NCBI GenBank assembly: GCA_964587125.1
Contig: CAZPKC010000005.1
Span: 1 to 64,000, forward strand
Reading direction: 5' to 3'
Length of the DNA: 64,000 bases
From: CAIXLI01 sp964587125
GTDB taxonomy: Bacteria; Pseudomonadota; Alphaproteobacteria; UBA9219
Made by a program: the position numbers and the translations under genes. Numbering within the stretch: the stretch's first letter is position 1; the number at the start of each line of letters is the position of its first letter. Of the stretch, positions 62,971 to 64,000 are shown piece by piece. A model generated the notes under the pieces. It saw only the letters and a list, made by a program, of their open reading frames with translations, did not search any database and was not told the DNA's origin.

Positions 62971-63915
62971 TTAGGCAACGTTATCAACGTACCATCGATA
63001 GGCAACTCTCATTCCTGTTTCGAAGTCCGTCGGCGCGATCCAGCCCAGCGCGCGAAGACGGCTAACATCCATAATCTTGCGCGGCGTGCCGTCGGGTTTC
63101 GACGTGTTGAACGTAAACTTTCCCTCCCAGTCGGCAACCTTGGCGATGGTTTGAGCCAAGTCTAAAATCGTCATGTCGGTTCCCGTGCCGACATTCAAAA
63201 AAAGCTCATCCGAATAATTTTTCATCACAAATACGCAGGCGTCTGCCAAATCTTCCGAAAACAAGAATTCACGTTTTGGAGTGCCAGTGCCCCATATCTC
63301 TACCGTCGGGTTGTTCGCGGCTTTCGCGGCATGAATTTTCATAATCAGCGCGGCAACGACGTGCCCGCCTTCGGCGTCGTAACGGTCGCCCGGGCCATAT
63401 AGATTAGTCGGCATCACCGAAACGAAATCGCATCCATATTGGCGGCGATAGGCGGCGCATAATTTGATGCCCGCAATTTTAGCAATCGCATACCATTCGT
63501 TTGTCGGCTCCAAGGCCCCCGTCAATAGCGCATCTTCCTTCATCGGCTGCTGCGCTAAACGCGGATAAATACAGGACGAGCCGAGAAACAACAGCTTCTT
63601 CACGCCCGTACGATAGGCTGCGTTGATGACGTTGGTTTCGATGACGAGGTTATCGTACAAAAACTCCGCCGGACGCGAAGCATTCGCCATAATTCCGCCT
63701 ACTGTCGCCGCGGCAAGAAAAACGGCATCGATTTTTTGGTCTCCCATCCAAGCATCCACGTCCGCTTGGCGCAGAAGGTCGAGTTCGCCGTGCGTAACAG
63801 TAACAATTTCGCATTTCTCGCGCACCAAACGACGCGCAATGGCGGAGCCCGCCATGCCACGATGGCCTGCGACCCAAACTCTTTTCTCGGTCAAATCGAA
63901 TTTAGTCATTTCCAT
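62971..63915 (-). CDS. fcl: GDP-L-fucose synthase
   Basis: Converts GDP-4-keto-6-deoxymannose to GDP-L-fucose by epimerisation and reduction. The glycine motif VAGHRGMAGSAIARRL, FLGSSCIYPRLAQQPMKEDALLTG and the Tyr-x-x-x-Lys pair in YAIAKIAG are present. The start is uncertain: ATGs at 63915 and 63909 both overlap the preceding gmd frame, and a TTG at 63963 would extend it by 16 residues. I use 63915, which gives about 314 residues, close to the family's 312. Confidence 0.93.
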   Translation of the reverse strand: MEMTKFDLTEKRVWVAGHRGMAGSAIARRLVREKCEIVTVTHGELDLLRQADVDAWMGDQKIDAVFLAAATVGGIMANASRPAEFLYDNLVIETNVINAAYRTGVKKLLFLGSSCIYPRLAQQPMKEDALLTGALEPTNEWYAIAKIAGIKLCAAYRRQYGCDFVSVMPTNLYGPGDRYDAEGGHVVAALIMKIHAAKAANNPTVEIWGTGTPKREFLFSEDLADACVFVMKNYSDELFLNVGTGTDMTILDLAQTIAKVADWEGKFTFNTSKPDGTPRKIMDVSRLRALGWIAPTDFETGMRVAYRWYVDNVA

Positions 63916-64000
63916 GAAGACGATATTCTTTTTCCTGCTCGATTTTCTTGAGGTCCGATGCAACCATCTCGGTCACGAGTTCCTGAAAAGAAACTTTATG
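63902..64000 (-). CDS. gmd: 3' end of GDP-mannose 4,6-dehydratase
   Basis: Partial. The last 32 codons of a minus-strand frame are present and end in TAA at 63902-63904. The translated end KVSFQELVTEMVASDLKK is the C-terminal signature of Gmd, which makes GDP-4-keto-6-deoxymannose. It overlaps the fcl start. The rest lies beyond the window. Confidence 0.8.
   Translation of the reverse strand, partial: HKVSFQELVTEMVASDLKKIEQEKEYRLHGND

Noticed and set aside
1..64000. tRNA, rRNA, insertion sequences or phage genes
   Set aside because: None were found by eye: no cloverleaf with conserved T-loop, no transposase or integrase domain, no terminal inverted repeats with target duplications. Small elements could be missed without a search.

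Overview
The window looks like a chromosomal segment of an alphaproteobacterium. The evidence is gene content: an F1 ATP synthase atpG-atpD-atpC run, a nadA-nadB-nadC operon, ftsQ-ftsA, TrmFO, class I polyhydroxybutyrate synthase with its reductase and a DUF3141 hydrolase, a short ribbon-helix-helix protein of the alphaproteobacterial type, and candidate CtrA-type sites (TTAA-N7-TTAA). Moderate GC, few direct relatives in gene order and a scaffold gap of exactly 100 N suggest an uncultivated, short-read assembled lineage. I cannot place it below class. I see no rRNA, tRNA, CRISPR array, phage or insertion sequence.

Layout. 1-27.8 kb is mostly housekeeping: carA-carB (minus), a NUDIX hydrolase, phaB, phaC and the DUF3141 protein (minus), atpGDC (minus), ribD, a ROK sugar kinase with an RHH protein, nadABC, ftsQA, an MgtC-like protein, and a GT4 / prepilin-peptidase-N-domain / trmFO operon. 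27.8-35 kb begins the surface-sugar territory: a methyltransferase, an rfbF-rfbG-epimerase-reductase set for a CDP-6-deoxyhexose, a DUF707 protein and an FAD enzyme. 35-37.8 kb holds a cysteine desulfurase with a zinc-finger HscB-like protein whose HPD motif is lost, and a divergent alpha/beta hydrolase. 37.8-39.7 kb holds a teichoic-acid-like pair (glycerophosphotransferase and TagD). 39.7-41.1 kb is a Thr-rich protein made of octapeptide repeats, broken by the N gap. 41.6-50.4 kb is a glycosyltransferase run (GT4, exostosin-like, GT25, two large TPR-GT41 proteins) ending in a UDP-xylose synthase. 50.5-64 kb is an exopolysaccharide locus: WcaI-type GT, exosortase-EpsI fusion, polymerase/ligase, GH16-like enzyme, GT4, flippase, SGNH hydrolase, another GT, a WcaF-type acetyltransferase, fcl and the 3' end of gmd.

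How it may fit together. The second half supplies nucleotide sugars (CDP-6-deoxyhexose, CDP-glycerol, UDP-xylose, GDP-fucose), the transferases that use them, and the flippase, polymerase and exosortase for export. The most interesting proposal (an inference) is that the Thr/Ser-rich octapeptide-repeat protein, which lies next to two OGT-like TPR-GT41 enzymes, is a glycosylated surface protein made and decorated by this island, with a CtrA-type site in its upstream region. The repeat gene is one continuous frame once the N gap is closed at the exact 55-bp overlap of its two edges.
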